Assembly (NCBI RefSeq): GCF_028453695.1
Contig: NC_135781.1
Coordinates: 27,651,640-27,715,639 of the forward strand
Source of the DNA: Augochlora pura
Lineage: Eukaryota; Arthropoda; Insecta; Hymenoptera; Halictidae
Reading direction: 5' to 3'
Length of the DNA: 64,000 bases
Shown: positions 1 to 13,014 of the stretch, piece by piece
Layout of the letters: each line of letters begins with the position of its first letter
Position numbering within the stretch: the stretch's first letter is position 1
The notes under the pieces: model-generated
Told to the model about the DNA's origin: nothing
Databases searched by the model: none
The model's input: only the letters and a program-made list of their open reading frames with translations
Translations under genes and position numbers: made by a program

Positions 1-586
1 TGCATTTTCCTTCTTATCAATGAATGTAATTACAGTAAACTTTTCTGAAATACGCTCGTATTAATGTAAACGTACTTTGCAGTGCATCAATACCTTATCA
101 AACATTGTGATAATACTTACTAATGGTGCACTACAGATAATAAATTATACGTTTTGTTCATAAGGTACTATATGAAAATATAAAATTGTTAAAATTTTTG
201 TCAATCAATTTCTTAATATTCACCATATCTTGAACCCCTTTATTTTTTTGTAAGTAATTATCTTAATATTTATTCAATTTTCAGCTTGTTAAAATCCGCA
301 AACATAAAAACAGAACTAAAAATAATTTTAAAGTCACTAAAAGTTTAATAAAATCCATTAGTAGAAAATTCTATTTTTATTACTTATTTTACATATAGAT
401 TATACAAAAGACTGTACAAGTATATTTCATTACAAAGATATGCTTTTAAAATGTACAAGAAAACTAAAACGTTTTTTAAATGATGTTAGAATATTCTACG
501 CTTTTTAGGAACTGAAAAAAATGTTAAAAGTTGCCTTTTTACATTTTGTCATTAGTTAATTTGTAATATTAAAGTAATACTTCCTT
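1..586. other. 3' UTR of HIRA and downstream flank
   Basis: AT-rich sequence with no supportable coding region. The part next to 586 is read as the HIRA 3' UTR (minus strand), which probably ends soon after the poly(A) signal near 376-381. I see nothing gene-like further left. Confidence 0.5.
376..381 (-). promoter_or_regulatory. Candidate poly(A) signal of HIRA
   Basis: AATAAA on the minus strand about 206 nt after the HIRA stop codon. Spacing and orientation fit, but the hexamer is common in AT-rich DNA. Confidence 0.4.
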
Positions 587-3500
587 TCAAACTGTTTGAT
601 TCCTTAATGCCGTTAACTGTTCTGTATATTCGAGATACAACCTTTGCCAGCGAAGATGACCACCGACAACAGACAATACATCTTCTAAGAGTTTATGTTT
701 CTTCATTCCCTACACAAATTCCGTAACATATTAGCAATATCCAATCTTATGTATAATATGACGTAACAGATACTTAAAGTAATATAATGTACCAGTATCA
801 AAGGATCCCATATACTTTTCGAGGCAGACGTGTGACTTGGACCCAGAAGATCGTCTAAAATTAACCTTAAACGTTTCTCTAATCCATCTAGAAGAGGCCC
901 ATATAATCAGTAATGAAGAATATAATCGGTAAATGTAAAATCTAAGATATAAATACTCCTATCTACCTTGAGTTAACAGAAAAGATACTAAAGCTATGAG
1001 CCAATGTACATATTCCTGTGTGCTTCCAAGAGCTCTAGAAGCAAGCATTTGTTGTTCCAAATAAGACACTACGCTGGGAGCACTGTGGGGTAATCTTGGA
1101 TTAGGTAAAGTATTTCCAGCTGTTCTCAATAATCCTTCTTGTAAAGAAGAAAGGGGTCCTCTGGGTGCTCTACTTCCAGATGTACTGGATGCATTGAATG
1201 ATGCCCAACGCCATATAGGATCTTGACTGTCGCCAATTAATAACCACGTACCTAAAGTATGTAATATTTTTGTGCATGTATTAATTGTCATATTGAAATG
1301 AGTCACAGATACCTTTCAATTTACATACCCATTTCTTTGTGATATATATATGCCCTGGCATTGGTAAAAGCTAAATGAGGCATTCCATTGTATAAAGTAC
1401 ACGACAATAAAGAGGTGCCTGGTACTGCCAAATGTGCAGCGGATGTAGAAACTATCATTCTACATGAGTATCCTATTTCCCACACACGAACTGCTCCACA
1501 ACTTGAAATGACCATTACCTAAAAGTTTCAGGGTTCAATAATCACTGATCATGTGTTTGAAATAAAAATATTGAAAAATATATTACCGCGTTCCCAACTG
1601 CATGGACTTTTGCAAGTGGTGCAGGTGGAGCTAGGGGAGGTGCTGGTCGGCATCCTTTTGCAGGATGAAACGTATGAAGACTCCCATCTTCTAAACCAAG
1701 TGCTATAACCGCTGGAGAGGCTGCTAGTGCTACAGCACTGTATCCTAAATACAAATCCCAAGTTGGTTCAGAATCTGTACCCTTGAACACTTGTAAATGA
1801 GCTAAACCTTGACTATTGGTCACGGTCACAGCGTAATGGCCAGCTTGTTGAGACAATGAACTAGATGGCTTCAATGGGGGAAGTAAAATTTGATTTGTAT
1901 TTCTTTCGGATGCAACTTTCGGCTTCTTAGTAAGAGCAGCGTGATGTAGTTTCGGTGTAGTTTGATCACGCCGTTTCAGAGTCAATGTAGATGTTGGACT
2001 ATTAGTGTTAACTGAATTCACTGAAGTAGTAACGTTGGGTGCTACAACATCGTTTCGCTTTTCTATGACGATCGAACTTTTTACTTGACTCGTAAATGTT
2101 GGAGTTCCCAATCTAGCACTCGACGAATCCCTAATATATAAAAAAAATCGTTTTAGAAACTTTTAAAGACCACCATTACTTTCAATACTTCTGACAGTAC
2201 ACGTATCAACTAACATTGTATCTGATGGTGGTGGTATAAACATTGGTGTTATTCGCCTTTTACCATCAGATGTCCTTGTTTCAATTTGTTTATTAATGGG
2301 GCCTTTTGCGGGAGTTGTAGGAGTAGTAGTTGGCGGTTGCACTGAATTTATACTTGTTAATGTTTGAGTCGTTTGTGTTGGTGAAGATGTTGTTTTCAAA
2401 TTAAGAAGTTCTGGTGCTTCCATCACTGTACAACTGCCTTGAACTAAAGGTTTACCATACAAACGTTCATGGAGACTACTCTACAATGAAATTAAACGCA
2501 TATAAACTATTAACATGATACATAGTAAATTATTTACGAGTTGGACGATTACTTGTTCAGCAGGGTCTAATGGTTGACCTAATTCCTGTTGAGTAAATTC
2601 AATAAGTACAACAGATCCATCCCAAGAACAAGCAGCTAGACGTAGACCGCATGGTGACCAACTAGCATCTAACACTGAATGCGTAAACAATTCATGTATC
2701 ACTACTAAAGGCCTTTTTAAAGAAGTTAACCACACAGAGAGAGAACGGTCACGGGATCCTATAGCAACGCAACAATATTGTTGTGGCTTGGAAGAGCCTG
2801 GTTGCTTTTTTTGTAAGATATTTCCATTAAATCTCTGAAAAAGAGAAAAACAATTGAATAAATTATATATATTTTTAATGTACAACTATTACATACCACA
2901 CATGTAACAGCTTTCCTATGTCCTACAAAATCTTTGTCCTGTGTCCATCCATCTCTTTCAATTATTTGTGCGGTTGGACCACCGCCGTTCATGGCATGAG
3001 CTGACACTAAATACTGACCATCAGGACTCCAGGAAAGTCTTAAGACGTGAGTAGTTCCACCACATTCATCGAATGGTTCGGATATTAGTGCTGCTTCTGT
3101 CCAATCGGTAGTACGCCATACACGCAATGTTTTATCATCAGATTGAGAAGCTAAATATTTCCCTACAGGATCCCAAGTGATTCCTTTCACAAATCCTTTA
3201 TGACCTTTCAATACAGCAACAATAGCTGGGAATTTTGAAGCATCCCATACTATTACACTATTGTCTACTGAGGCAGAAGCTAACCAAGGACTATGTGGTG
3301 CCCATGCAAGATCCAATACGTCAGCTTCATGAGAACGTAAAGTAGCTATACAACGCCACGTTTCTACACTGGATTTTCCACCAAACATTGAACTGCCACC
3401 CACTCCACCGGACAACCTCCAAATCATAATAAGTTTGTCTACTCCACCTGATGCTAATAATCCATTATTACTCCATCTAACGCAATTCACGCATGCTATA

Positions 3501-3994
3501 AAACAAACAATATATTTTTATCAATTATTATTTTCAGAAAATTGAACTTAAAAATATAAATTATTTAAACTAAGATTAAATTATATCATTCGTACCAAGA
3601 TGATTATCTAATTGACACAACATTTTTGGAATATTTTCATCTAATTCTGCAACTTCATTGACTACTGGTTCCATGTTCCATATGACAACTCTTCCAGAAT
3701 CGCCACCTAAAATGATTATATTAATATTTATCATATTACAATGACACTCATTAAACAAACACAGTAAACAATATCCACGAAGAATGGTAAAAATATAAAT
3801 AAGTGATAATAAAACCTTGACCGCCAGTGGCAAATCTTTTTCCATCTGGATGTATGTCCACGGAAAATATTGGAAAACCTGAAGTATAATTGAAGTTTTC
3901 AAATAACATATTGTAATTTTGTAAAGCTTGAAGTATATTTAAATAAAGTATACAAACCATCGTGTGTAACCCAATTTGGTTTTACTAGCTTCAT
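587..3994 (-). CDS. HIRA: HIRA histone H3.3 chaperone subunit
   Basis: Eleven coding exons: 3994-3958, 3878-3816, 3706-3596, 3495-2897, 2834-2553, 2480-2203, 2130-1587, 1518-1329, 1251-967, 887-793, 709-587. They sum to 2607 nt, or 868 residues. HIRA deposits H3.3 on chromatin independently of replication, together with Ubinuclein, Cabin1 and ASF1. The start MKLVKPNWVTHDG and following FPIFSVDIHPDG match the conserved HIRA N terminus. WD40 blades fill residues 1 to about 350, with typical cores such as ACVNCVRWSNNGLLASGG. The ASF1-binding B-domain is visible at about 430-443 (IETRTSDGKRRITP). The C-terminal HIRA domain ends in LRWQRLYLEYTEQL. The middle is Thr/Ser/Pro-rich. Intron 6 (2202-2131, 72 nt) needs a weak GTGTAC donor to keep phase; the other introns are ordinary. 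Length is close to the family norm. Confidence 0.95.
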
Positions 3995-4227
3995 ATTACT
4001 TTATGTCGTAGAACTTTGTCAATTTAATAGTATCCTTACAATTCTAAATTCAGATTTCATTTTAAATTCACTAATTCTTTCGTTTTTCGTAAATACAATG
4101 CTCTTCAAATATCATAACCTCGAAGACAAGATACAAACAAATTTCACTACCGGCAATACATACATACATACAATAAGTATTCAGTCTGATTTCTATGATC
4201 TCACGTGTAAAAGCATCACACGAAGGT

Positions 4228-4350
4228 ATGTCTGTATATACAGGGTGTCTCAGTTTTCAAGGTTCAAACTTTGTCAGTGTATTCTATGGCACAAAGTAAG
4301 AAAAAAATGTTATGTAAACATAAGTCATATAGAGCTTCATTAAGAAGTCG
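4228..4350. repeat. Possible transposon-end remnant
   Basis: Starts with CAGGGTGTCTCAG, resembling the terminal motif of several dispersed insect elements. It continues through a non-coding stretch that contains a run of seven A. No matching second end or target duplication was found, so this is weak. Confidence 0.2.
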
Positions 4351-4759
4351 ATTTATCGATAATTATCAATGATCAAAATGCATGTACATATATAATCTAG
4401 TTTAGTATCTAGTTCACGGCGATTATTAAGTAGTTTCATAGAAATCACAATGTCCACTTTGACACAAATGAACAAATATAGATTTCAAACTGTGTAATTA
4501 ACGTGTAATTGAAATAGATAATTTATCTCCTTATTTCTCTTTTATTATGGCTATCATGAACGCGTATAGTGTGAACAGAACAGTTTATTTTTACAGTCTC
4601 AGAACGCTAACTTAAATTCGCTAGTTTATATAGTATACATATTAATGTAAAACAGGCAATGTATTTATGAACAACTTCTTAAAATTATTATTATTTTATT
4701 GCATAAAATGTGATAATTTGATCTATGAAAATAGTCTTCAGAAGGATGCAAACTAATTA

Positions 4760-4765
4760 TTTATT
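4760..4765 (-). promoter_or_regulatory. Candidate poly(A) signal of HAUS6
   Basis: AATAAA on the minus strand about 74 nt past the HAUS6 stop codon, with suitable spacing and orientation. Confidence 0.45.
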
Positions 4766-4838
4766 ACAATTTTTATAAAAAATATATGGCTCTTAAAACT
4801 CTTTATCTTGCAGATATTTATTATCATGTTTTAGATAA

Positions 4839-7298
4839 TTAATTACTTGCATCATCATTACGATCAAGTAATTTCTTATAGCGTTCAACCAAGTCGCTGA
4901 TCGAACGTCTTCGTTGTTGATGAGTATTTACAATTCTTTCCGTTTCATTGCGAACAATTCCAGTCGTCCTCTTTTCGCATATATTAAGAACATTTGGTAC
5001 TACATCTTCGATTTCAGTCTCATCTTCAGACTTATAATCTTTCGCAATAGATAAGTTAATAGGAGTAGTAAATTCAATACTCTTGTTACACACGGCCGTT
5101 CCTGACATATTCAGACTGAGTTCTGATATATCAGTCAATCCTTCAATTGTATTTACAATTGCAGTTGAATTTGCTTCTGTATTGGTACAAGGCACAGACA
5201 TTACGTTTGTGATTGCTGTAAATAAAATAAATATAGTATTTATATTATGTAATGAAAATTAATGCTAAAATGATTTACAAACCTGTAGAGTTATTTCTTT
5301 TCGTACGTGTTGAAAATAATCGAGAATATTTTTCAGCTTGTTTAGAAGATAACAATTTTTTTTTACTTGAAACTGGAAGGACGTGTAACGACGGTGTGCT
5401 AATGTTAATTGTCGGCACAGAATCATTAAGATTAGTGCGAGATGCAAACAAATTTTCTCTTAATTTTGATCTTGGTTCCAAATTATTTGATTTCAAATGT
5501 TCATATCTCCGAAATAACGGTTTATGTACAGCTAAAAAGTAATTTTTCATATAGTTTTGTATATCCAATAATTCTAATTTCAATAACATTGTAAATAGTG
5601 CGATTTATACCTCCCACTGGAGTAAGATGTAGACAGTTTTGTAGATCAATTTCTACATCTGTAGAGTCGGTATCAATTTTTATAGATGGTGTCGACATTA
5701 AAAGAACATTATTAATAGGAGATACGTCCAAATCATCGCAACTTTGAGCGATATTATTTTTGTGTAATACATGGCATAACTTTTGACGTGTTTTCGATGC
5801 CAATGTTTGAACGTCTGATAAATACATTTGGAATATGTTTAAAGCTTCAGTCACGTCCTTACAACTCATTTCTGTCTGTAGTCGACACACAGAGAGGTCT
5901 TCTAACAAATTTAATTTCAGTTGTTCGTACAACTGAGTCAATACAGAATTGAATAGTAAAAGAAAATTATGTAAATTTAATTTTTCATTTGCATATAATT
6001 GAAGTAGGATGGTCTGTAACAGAAAAGGTTTTTTTTTAAATGTTTTATAAATTCCAAGATGAGAATTAATTATATAAATAAGTTGTGAAACATTGTATAC
6101 TTTTATATTGTAAGGAAACAGTTCAGACATCTCTATATAATTTATTTTCTGGTATTGATTTGCATCCAATGTTTGAATATCACTATTGTTGCTTAGTACT
6201 AAATCATTCACTTTCTGGCTAAGTTGGTTTAGAGATTTCAAAATTGAATTTTTATCTTGCATATAATTTATGCATTGGTGTATAGATGACTTCCACTCTG
6301 AAATTAATATATGAACATTCCACTTAAAAATTTAATTTGAATATAGAAATCATGCGATATGGCAGTTTAAGCATAACTCTAACTTTGTATCACATCTTCA
6401 TTATTTATATCTGCCAAGGGTTTTTTAATTGTACAATGAACAGGAGCATCATTTGCAAGAATTTTAATTACTTGTTCACTTTCGAAAATTTCTGTTTTAA
6501 TATTGCTCAATTTCTGCTCCTCCTTCCTAAAAACAAAGAAATTGACAAAAAATCTTAATTATGTTACAATATGGATAAAGTATTGAGAACCTAGATATTA
6601 CTTTAAAAACGTGTTAGCTATATCTTCCATTTCCACTAATTTATGATGTTGAGCTGATATATTAGAACAAATCTTTGCGTAGGTTTGTTTTAAAAAGTTT
6701 CTTCCTATATCTGCTTCAATTCCTACTTGAGGAACAAACATAACATTGTGGATATCTGTAAAAATAAACATATTGTAACAAAATAATAATTAGTAATAAA
6801 ATAATTTCAACAGTAAACACCTTACTTGTAGATATAATATATTTTCGTAATACGACCTGTGACAACTTCCACATAATAATCACAAACTTGCTTCCACCAG
6901 CATGAAACAAATGAGAAACAAGTATATTTGGAAATTCAACATCACGATTCTCCGCGGATATGATTGTTAAAAATGTCTTAACATTATTACGGTATTTTGC
7001 TTCCGTCTTTTTACATGTCACTGGCCATTCGAATAACTTTTTAAAGCGTTTCGAATCGTACACTGTTAATAAATAATGAGACGTATGTAGAAAACCTGCA
7101 GTATTAGGCTTGTCAAACATGCCCTACAAAATGCCATATAAAACAGAAATTACGACGAGACACGTATTTACAATATACGATATGTTTTATTTAATAATAA
7201 TTATTTACCTCGCGAAAATGTTGTTTAAAGTCCTCGCTGGGCGGAACTAATTCAGTCAGTAATAAAACATTGCGATAGAACGAAGCGCTAATAGCCAT
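4839..7298 (-). CDS. HAUS6: HAUS augmin complex subunit 6 (Dgt6-like)
   Basis: Seven coding exons: 7298-7209, 7123-6826, 6755-6602, 6526-6384, 6297-5611, 5531-5283, 5215-4839. They sum to 1998 nt, or 665 residues. Augmin recruits gamma-tubulin to existing spindle microtubules so that new ones branch from them. The HAUS6 N-terminal domain occupies roughly residues 1-230. Its signature is MFDKPNTAGFLHTSHYLL, followed by an FEWPV stretch, KYRNNVKTFL and LVSHLFHAGGSKFVIIMW, matching the family order of DKPN, WPV, FRK and LSPGGPKF blocks. Residues about 230-460 are Leu-rich and probably coiled coil. The C-terminal 200 residues are polar and disordered, as usual in this fast-evolving family. The start at 7298 gives the conserved MAISASFYRNVLLL beginning. 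Vertebrate HAUS6 is longer because of its tail. Confidence 0.85.
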
Positions 7299-10058
7299 TG
7301 AATTCGAAGAAATTGACAGTTTTTCTAGGAAGTTAGGTATATACGATATATATTACTATCTTAATCACTTAAAAATATCACAACAAGAATATTGTAAGGC
7401 CGCTCCATTAACAGTTACGCGAAATCATTTGAATTTCAAACACAACTTGTTGCTAAGTCATAAAAAGAAAATATGTACATAGAATGGTACACCACTACAT
7501 AATACTGAAAGTTCAAATAACTTTCTATGGAATTTTTAAATGAAAATCATTTTTTTGAGCTATATTTCATTAATTTGGTTACTATGGTGAGTCAACATCA
7601 CATGTGTACACTTAAGAACTAAATTTTATAAATAATGGGAAGTTTCCAAGGTATAATATATTTTTCGATTTAAACCAGATCCAATCAAATCTTAGTGAAT
7701 CTAGTGATTTTTTAATTGTGTTCTTTTATTGGTCCTCGATATAAAGTGGAAGAGTCGCCACAAGGGGCACTGTATAAAACTAGGAAGTTTTCTTTCGAAC
7801 GACGCGCGTTTAGTTATCTTACATATCAAGTGGTGCTTTTCTAGCCGAAATATCAAGGTTTAATTGTGACGTTATAAGTTTTTAAGTTGATTCAATTCAT
7901 CGGTGTGTACTTTAAAAAATAATGACAGGATACTGACAGAACGTAAGACAGCTTTTGACTATTTGGCGCCAAGATGTTTATGAAGCAACTCTATTCGCAA
8001 AATTATCAACAGATGAACCATTGGTAATTATATTTTATCCAAAAAGACATAGTCAAAGTGTAATTTTCTCTTTTTTTGATTCTACACTTTTTTTTACTTC
8101 TTTTTCATTCTTTGATTTCCATTCATTTTCGTTGTTGTACATACAAAAAAATGACAACGTTGCATTGTTGCTCTAATAGATTCCTGTAACTCCTCACACG
8201 TTGGTTTTAAGTGTACTGTTATGAAAAACAGTACATCGAGTACAACATGTACATTGAGTTTAAACCTTCACAATTTCTCACAATGTTTCAAATTAATCTT
8301 AAAGATTATGTATTTCCTTTGACTTTTCACGAGTAGTTGCTTGTACACACTCGTCATTGTCTTCGTCGTCTGTGAATCAGTTACTGTAGACCGGTGTTGC
8401 ATACTATTAAAAATTATTGTGCATAGTTAGCGACCTCTATGAGGACCCTTTAAAAGCAATACATCTTCGCACATTCTCTGTTGGTAACGAAATTTTATTA
8501 ACCATAAAATACGTTAGTAACAAATAAAATAATGCGGGCTTCAACTCATTACAATTTACTCTTATGGTAATAACTACAAAACAGGTTCATGTCTGGAAAA
8601 CTATGCCACATAGAGGGTTGATTTGACCCTGATTCGATTCTTTTTTGTCAAGAGTTTCGCATTATTGATTTCGACTTGCGTAGGCACAAACGATTTTTCT
8701 GAAAAACACAGGAGAAAATAGCTAACTGCAATCGATGCTTTATGTAGATCATTGTACGTAGGATTATTGCAAGTGCGCAGAAAACGTGTCTGCTATAAAA
8801 ATAGTTGTTCCATAAGCATAAATCATATCTGTTCAGTTCGAATAGATAATAAAACCGTACACTGACATTCTGAGAAATAAATTGGCTTCTTAAGAATCCG
8901 CAAACACGCGACGACGTGTTACAGGAATGTAAGAATTGTAGTATTTTCGGCCATGTATATAATGGAGTATGCTAAATCGAACTTAATTGGTTTCCAGAAA
9001 CTCGTTCCTTGTACCACCTGTTCGTCATAGTTCATTCAAACAGATATGTAGGGAGTGATTTAATCGAGAACGATAGCTCAAAATTACCACACTCCTAGCA
9101 AGAAAGTTTTGACAATGTAGCGTACTCTTTCTTTCAATGTAAAAACAATTAATCAGCAAAATGATGAATCCTTTTCACAAGGACACGAAGCATCGAAGTC
9201 TAAAGACGGCGAGAGGGGAACCAACTGATGTATGCGCGGCAATTAAAAGTAATCGGAGAATTCCGTATTGATTTTGTTTTAAGCGAAAGTCCACGCTGCA
9301 GAAGCAAAAGAGACGAAATTTTCGTCAGTTAGAAATTTTCTCTCGAATTCTGAATCTAAGAAAATGGTCGTAGGATCGACGTTCAAAGTCAAAACTTATG
9401 TAGGACACGATAAGCTCTTGGGCGCAAGTCCGTAGTAGCAAACGTGACTTTTCGATCGACACCATGTAGTCGTTCCGCAAGGTACGTCGATAGGTAAGTC
9501 AACAGTCACAACGGCTGGAGCGACGTTCGCATCGCGAATGCTTGCTGTCCAGTTTCTTTTCCGAGGTACGTTTTTAGCGAGCCATCAATTTCTGTTCGTA
9601 AAACGCTCAGAACTGCACATTTACTTCGACCATAAGTTACAGTGGCGCTGGTACCATGTTTCTTCCGCTTCCATTCTGTTTATTATCGGTTACCTTTGCG
9701 TTTAGGATCGTGCGATTCTCTCAGCTTACAACTAATATATATTATTGAAATATCGACGCGAGTCCGACATGTCTTCGGTGCATGCCTCGACATCACAATA
9801 ATCCGAAGATTAACTACGTTGTGTTTTTGGCGTGTATTCAACCCATTCACATTTTTCTTTCTACCATTCTGTTTCTGCTACTAGGATCATACATTTGTTG
9901 ACCTAATCAAGTTCTCGTGTGAACTAATATAAGAAAATGATTGCTGATACATCGGTTTCCTCCTCTTCTGTAATATTTTAAGTGTATAGCTGAAAAAGAA
10001 TTAGAGATTAGACTGTCGGGCTGATAGAATCGGTAGAAAGATAACATTTTCGTTTCTA
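7299..10058. other. Intergenic region and probable 5' leader of the PLD3-like gene
   Basis: About 2.7 kb of AT-rich DNA with no convincing coding exon. A short open frame at 7955-8176 is low-complexity (Phe/Ser-rich) and rejected. The region should hold the HAUS6 promoter and, because a good acceptor lies at 10059, a non-coding first exon and intron of the PLD3-like gene. Confidence 0.45.
7773..7779 (+). promoter_or_regulatory. Candidate TATA box
   Basis: TATAAAA in plus orientation. A downstream 5' exon of the PLD3-like gene would be a plausible target, but no clear initiator is seen 25-30 nt later and the link is inference. Confidence 0.2.
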
Positions 10059-10072
10059 GCAAATCGGTAGGG

Positions 10073-13014
10073 ATGTCCTTCTTCGGCTGGAAGGGAAGCA
10101 GTCGTTCCGAAAATAGTGAGCACACCGGGCGCAACTTGCAGGATGGCCTCTTTCAGATTGCCTCTCAAGCTTGCCATATCTTAGTACAAGTAAGCCTTCT
10201 GCAAGTTTTACGAGAATGCTGGAGTGGTCTCACGTTTTGTCCGGGTGAAATGCATGCCGGTATACTCACTAACTACACGATATTCAATTCCGAAGGTGAA
10301 CAACACGCACAATGTTTCGTACGGTGGTAACAACAACGTAAGGAACATTGCGTATTCGAAATGCTCCGTGAAGGACGAGGACTCGATAAATCCCGCGAAC
10401 ACCACCGTGAGCAAGGGAGCTTCCTCCACCGTAAAGTCCTACACGAAGTATGCGAAGGAGGCAGCGAAAGATCAGGACGTGGTCGTGTTGCTGCCGCATC
10501 GCAGGAACAAGACGACTTTCGTCAAACACAAGTTGTCTGTACGTAACTGAATAATCTTCCATTATTATTAAATCCCAATGATGTTTTAATTGAAGTTTAT
10601 CTTTCCTTGCAATGCGTAGTATTATGCCCCGGGACATTTCGCTTCGTTTCGGTTAATGTCGCTTCGCCTAATTACTGTTTGCAGACGGTTTCGGAAAACG
10701 CGCGGCTAGAAACGAATCCGTCGGGTTGCATCACTGGTGGCAGCGGGGGTAGTAACATTTCTGGCAGCGGTGCAGTTGTCCACACCAGCAGCGTTGTACC
10801 CGATGACGATTTTGATTTATGGGACCAGTCCGGCTTCATGTTACGGAATGATGCCGATGACTCGTTGACGAACGGCAAGTTAGTAAACCTTTTGTACTTA
10901 GCGGATAAGCGTTTGATAGCACGTGCTCGTCGAATCGGATGCTCGGAAAAGATAGAAATATTAATTGCGGGCCTCTATTGTTTGCGCTTGGCAATAATAG
11001 ATGGGGAGGAGCGCAAGGATGGTGCAGACCCAGTTGCATACCAATCACCATCATCTTAATTTTGATAGTGCTGGTCGTTTTATTGCCATTGTTGGATCAC
11101 GCGACGGACAAGTACGTCTCGAACAGCACTGTTTTTGGTTTTAATTCAAGTTGCATGGACGGCTGCAATTTGTCGTTCGTTGAGAGCATACCGATCGGCA
11201 TGAATTACACTCGGGACACTCTATTCCTGCAAAGCACCTACGACTCGTGGACGGAATTGATCTTGCTGGCGCGAGAGAAAATAGAGATAGCCTCGTACTA
11301 TTGGACTCTGAAGAGGGAGGACGTGTACCCAGACGATAGTGCGAGACAGGTGAATCGATCGATTTGAAAATCCGCGTCGCATTTGCGATCTGTTCGACCA
11401 ACGAATGTTGATCATTTCAGGGCGAGGATATATTTCGTCTGCTCCTCGAAGCTGGAAGAGACCGCAACATTCTGTTGCGCATCGCCCAAAACATACCGTC
11501 CCAAGTTAGCCCGAATATCGACACCGAAATCCTAGCGAAAAAAGCAAATGCCAAGGTAAACGTCGTTCAGTTTATAGGACAAACTTTTAGCAAACAAATA
11601 GAGGGATTTCCGAGGAATTTAATAAAAATTCAAACAGGTGAAAAGTCTGAATTTCGCGGCGTTGTTCGGAGCAGGAGTGCTGCACACGAAGCTCTGGCTG
11701 ATCGATAGAACGCACGTGTACGTCGGCTCAGCGAATATGGATTGGCGATCACTTACACAAGTGAAAGAGTTTGGATTGCTAGCTTTGAATTGCAGTTGTC
11801 TGGCCGACGATTATGCCAAGATATTTGATGTAAGTTTTTTTTTGTATCACCGAGAAAAAATTCTACGTAACTATACCATTTTCATGTCAATTATCTTTGG
11901 TGACTAGATAAATGAATAACGCCGATAGGCATTGAAGACACATGTCCATTACAATAATGATTACTATTTAGGTTTACTGGACGGTGGCAGAGGATGGTAA
12001 AGTACCAGATGTCTGGCCGGACACGGTAAACACTAATATTAACGTTAACAATCCAATCAATTTTACGTTTATGGACAATAGGTATCGAACTTTCATATCG
12101 GTGAGTGTCTACATTCTGTCGCGGTGAGATTCGGGTGGCTTTAAGGACAATTTTACACGTACTGTTTAGAGCTCGCCTCCGCCTTTCTCACCGAAGGGTA
12201 GAACCGACGACGTCGACGCGATTCTTCATTGCATCGAAAAAGCGGAGAAGTTCGTCTACGTTGCGGTGATGGACTATTTCCCCTTGATGATATACTCCAC
12301 TAAAATCAAGTACGTGTTTTCGAATGTAATCATTTGATATGTTTTATCGTTTGAACGACAACCCGATTAGGTATTGGCCAGTGATAGACGATGCCCTACG
12401 AGCCGCTGCCGTCGAGCGGAAGATCCAAGTGCGGCTGCTGATATCTTCGTGGAAGCATTCGCAAAAGTCAGAGACTCCGTTCCTCAAATCGCTGGTTGAG
12501 TTGACTGGTAGCTACCCGGGTGTGAAGATCGAAGTGGTTGGTAGCTTCTTCCTTCTAGACTCTGAATCCATCCTATGGCATTAAAACTTGAGCAATATTT
12601 ATTGTAGAGAAGATTTGTGGTGCCTAGCAATCCCCATTTCGACAAAATCCCATTTTCGAGGGTGAATCATAACAAATACATGGTTACGGACACTGCCGCG
12701 TACGTGGGCACTAGTAATTGGTCCGGAGATTACTTTACAAACACCGCCGGTGAATATGCAACTCCATCTATTTTTTTCCTACGATCTATTTTCGAATTAG
12801 CTTGAGACGTGTTATAGGTGTGGGAACGGTATTTGAGAGCATCGGGGACCAAACGCCTGACAATCTTCGTCAACAATTGGAGAAGATTTTCCTTCGCGAC
12901 TGGTTCTCGGAATACGCTCACGCCTTCAACAGTAGCCTGCCTGATGGAAGAGAGTCGACAGGTTTCATTGGAGTCGACTATTACTCGCGATCGTCGAGCT
13001 ACATTTTAGCGTGA
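10073..13014 (+). CDS. PLD3/PLD4-like phospholipase D family membrane protein
   Basis: Eleven coding exons: 10073-10189, 10296-10538, 10685-10878, 11001-11349, 11421-11555, 11638-11829, 11972-12100, 12170-12309, 12371-12536, 12608-12749, 12818-13014. They sum to 2004 nt, or 667 residues. Family members are type II proteins of ER and lysosome; vertebrate PLD3 and PLD4 act as 5' exonucleases on single-stranded nucleic acid in endolysosomes. One hydrophobic anchor lies at about 198-216. HKD motif 1 is His362, Lys364, Asp369, followed by GSANMDW. HKD motif 2 is His576, Lys578, Asp583, followed by GTSNWSGD. Both catalytic motifs are intact. N-glycosylation sites cluster just after the anchor. The roughly 197-residue cytosolic N terminus is much longer than in vertebrate PLD3 and holds a Gly/Ser-rich patch. 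An acceptor at 10059 implies a spliced 5' UTR. The exon 2 acceptor has a poor pyrimidine tract. Confidence 0.88.

Larger units (their letters stand above)
3995..4838. other. Intergenic region between HAUS6 and HIRA
   Basis: AT-rich spacer that should carry the HIRA promoter and HAUS6 3' UTR. No TATA box or other element is convincing. A possible transposon terminal remnant begins near 4228 (entered separately). Confidence 0.5.

Noticed and set aside
7955..8176. 73-codon Phe/Ser-rich open frame
   Set aside because: T-rich low-complexity sequence in a presumed leader or intergenic region.
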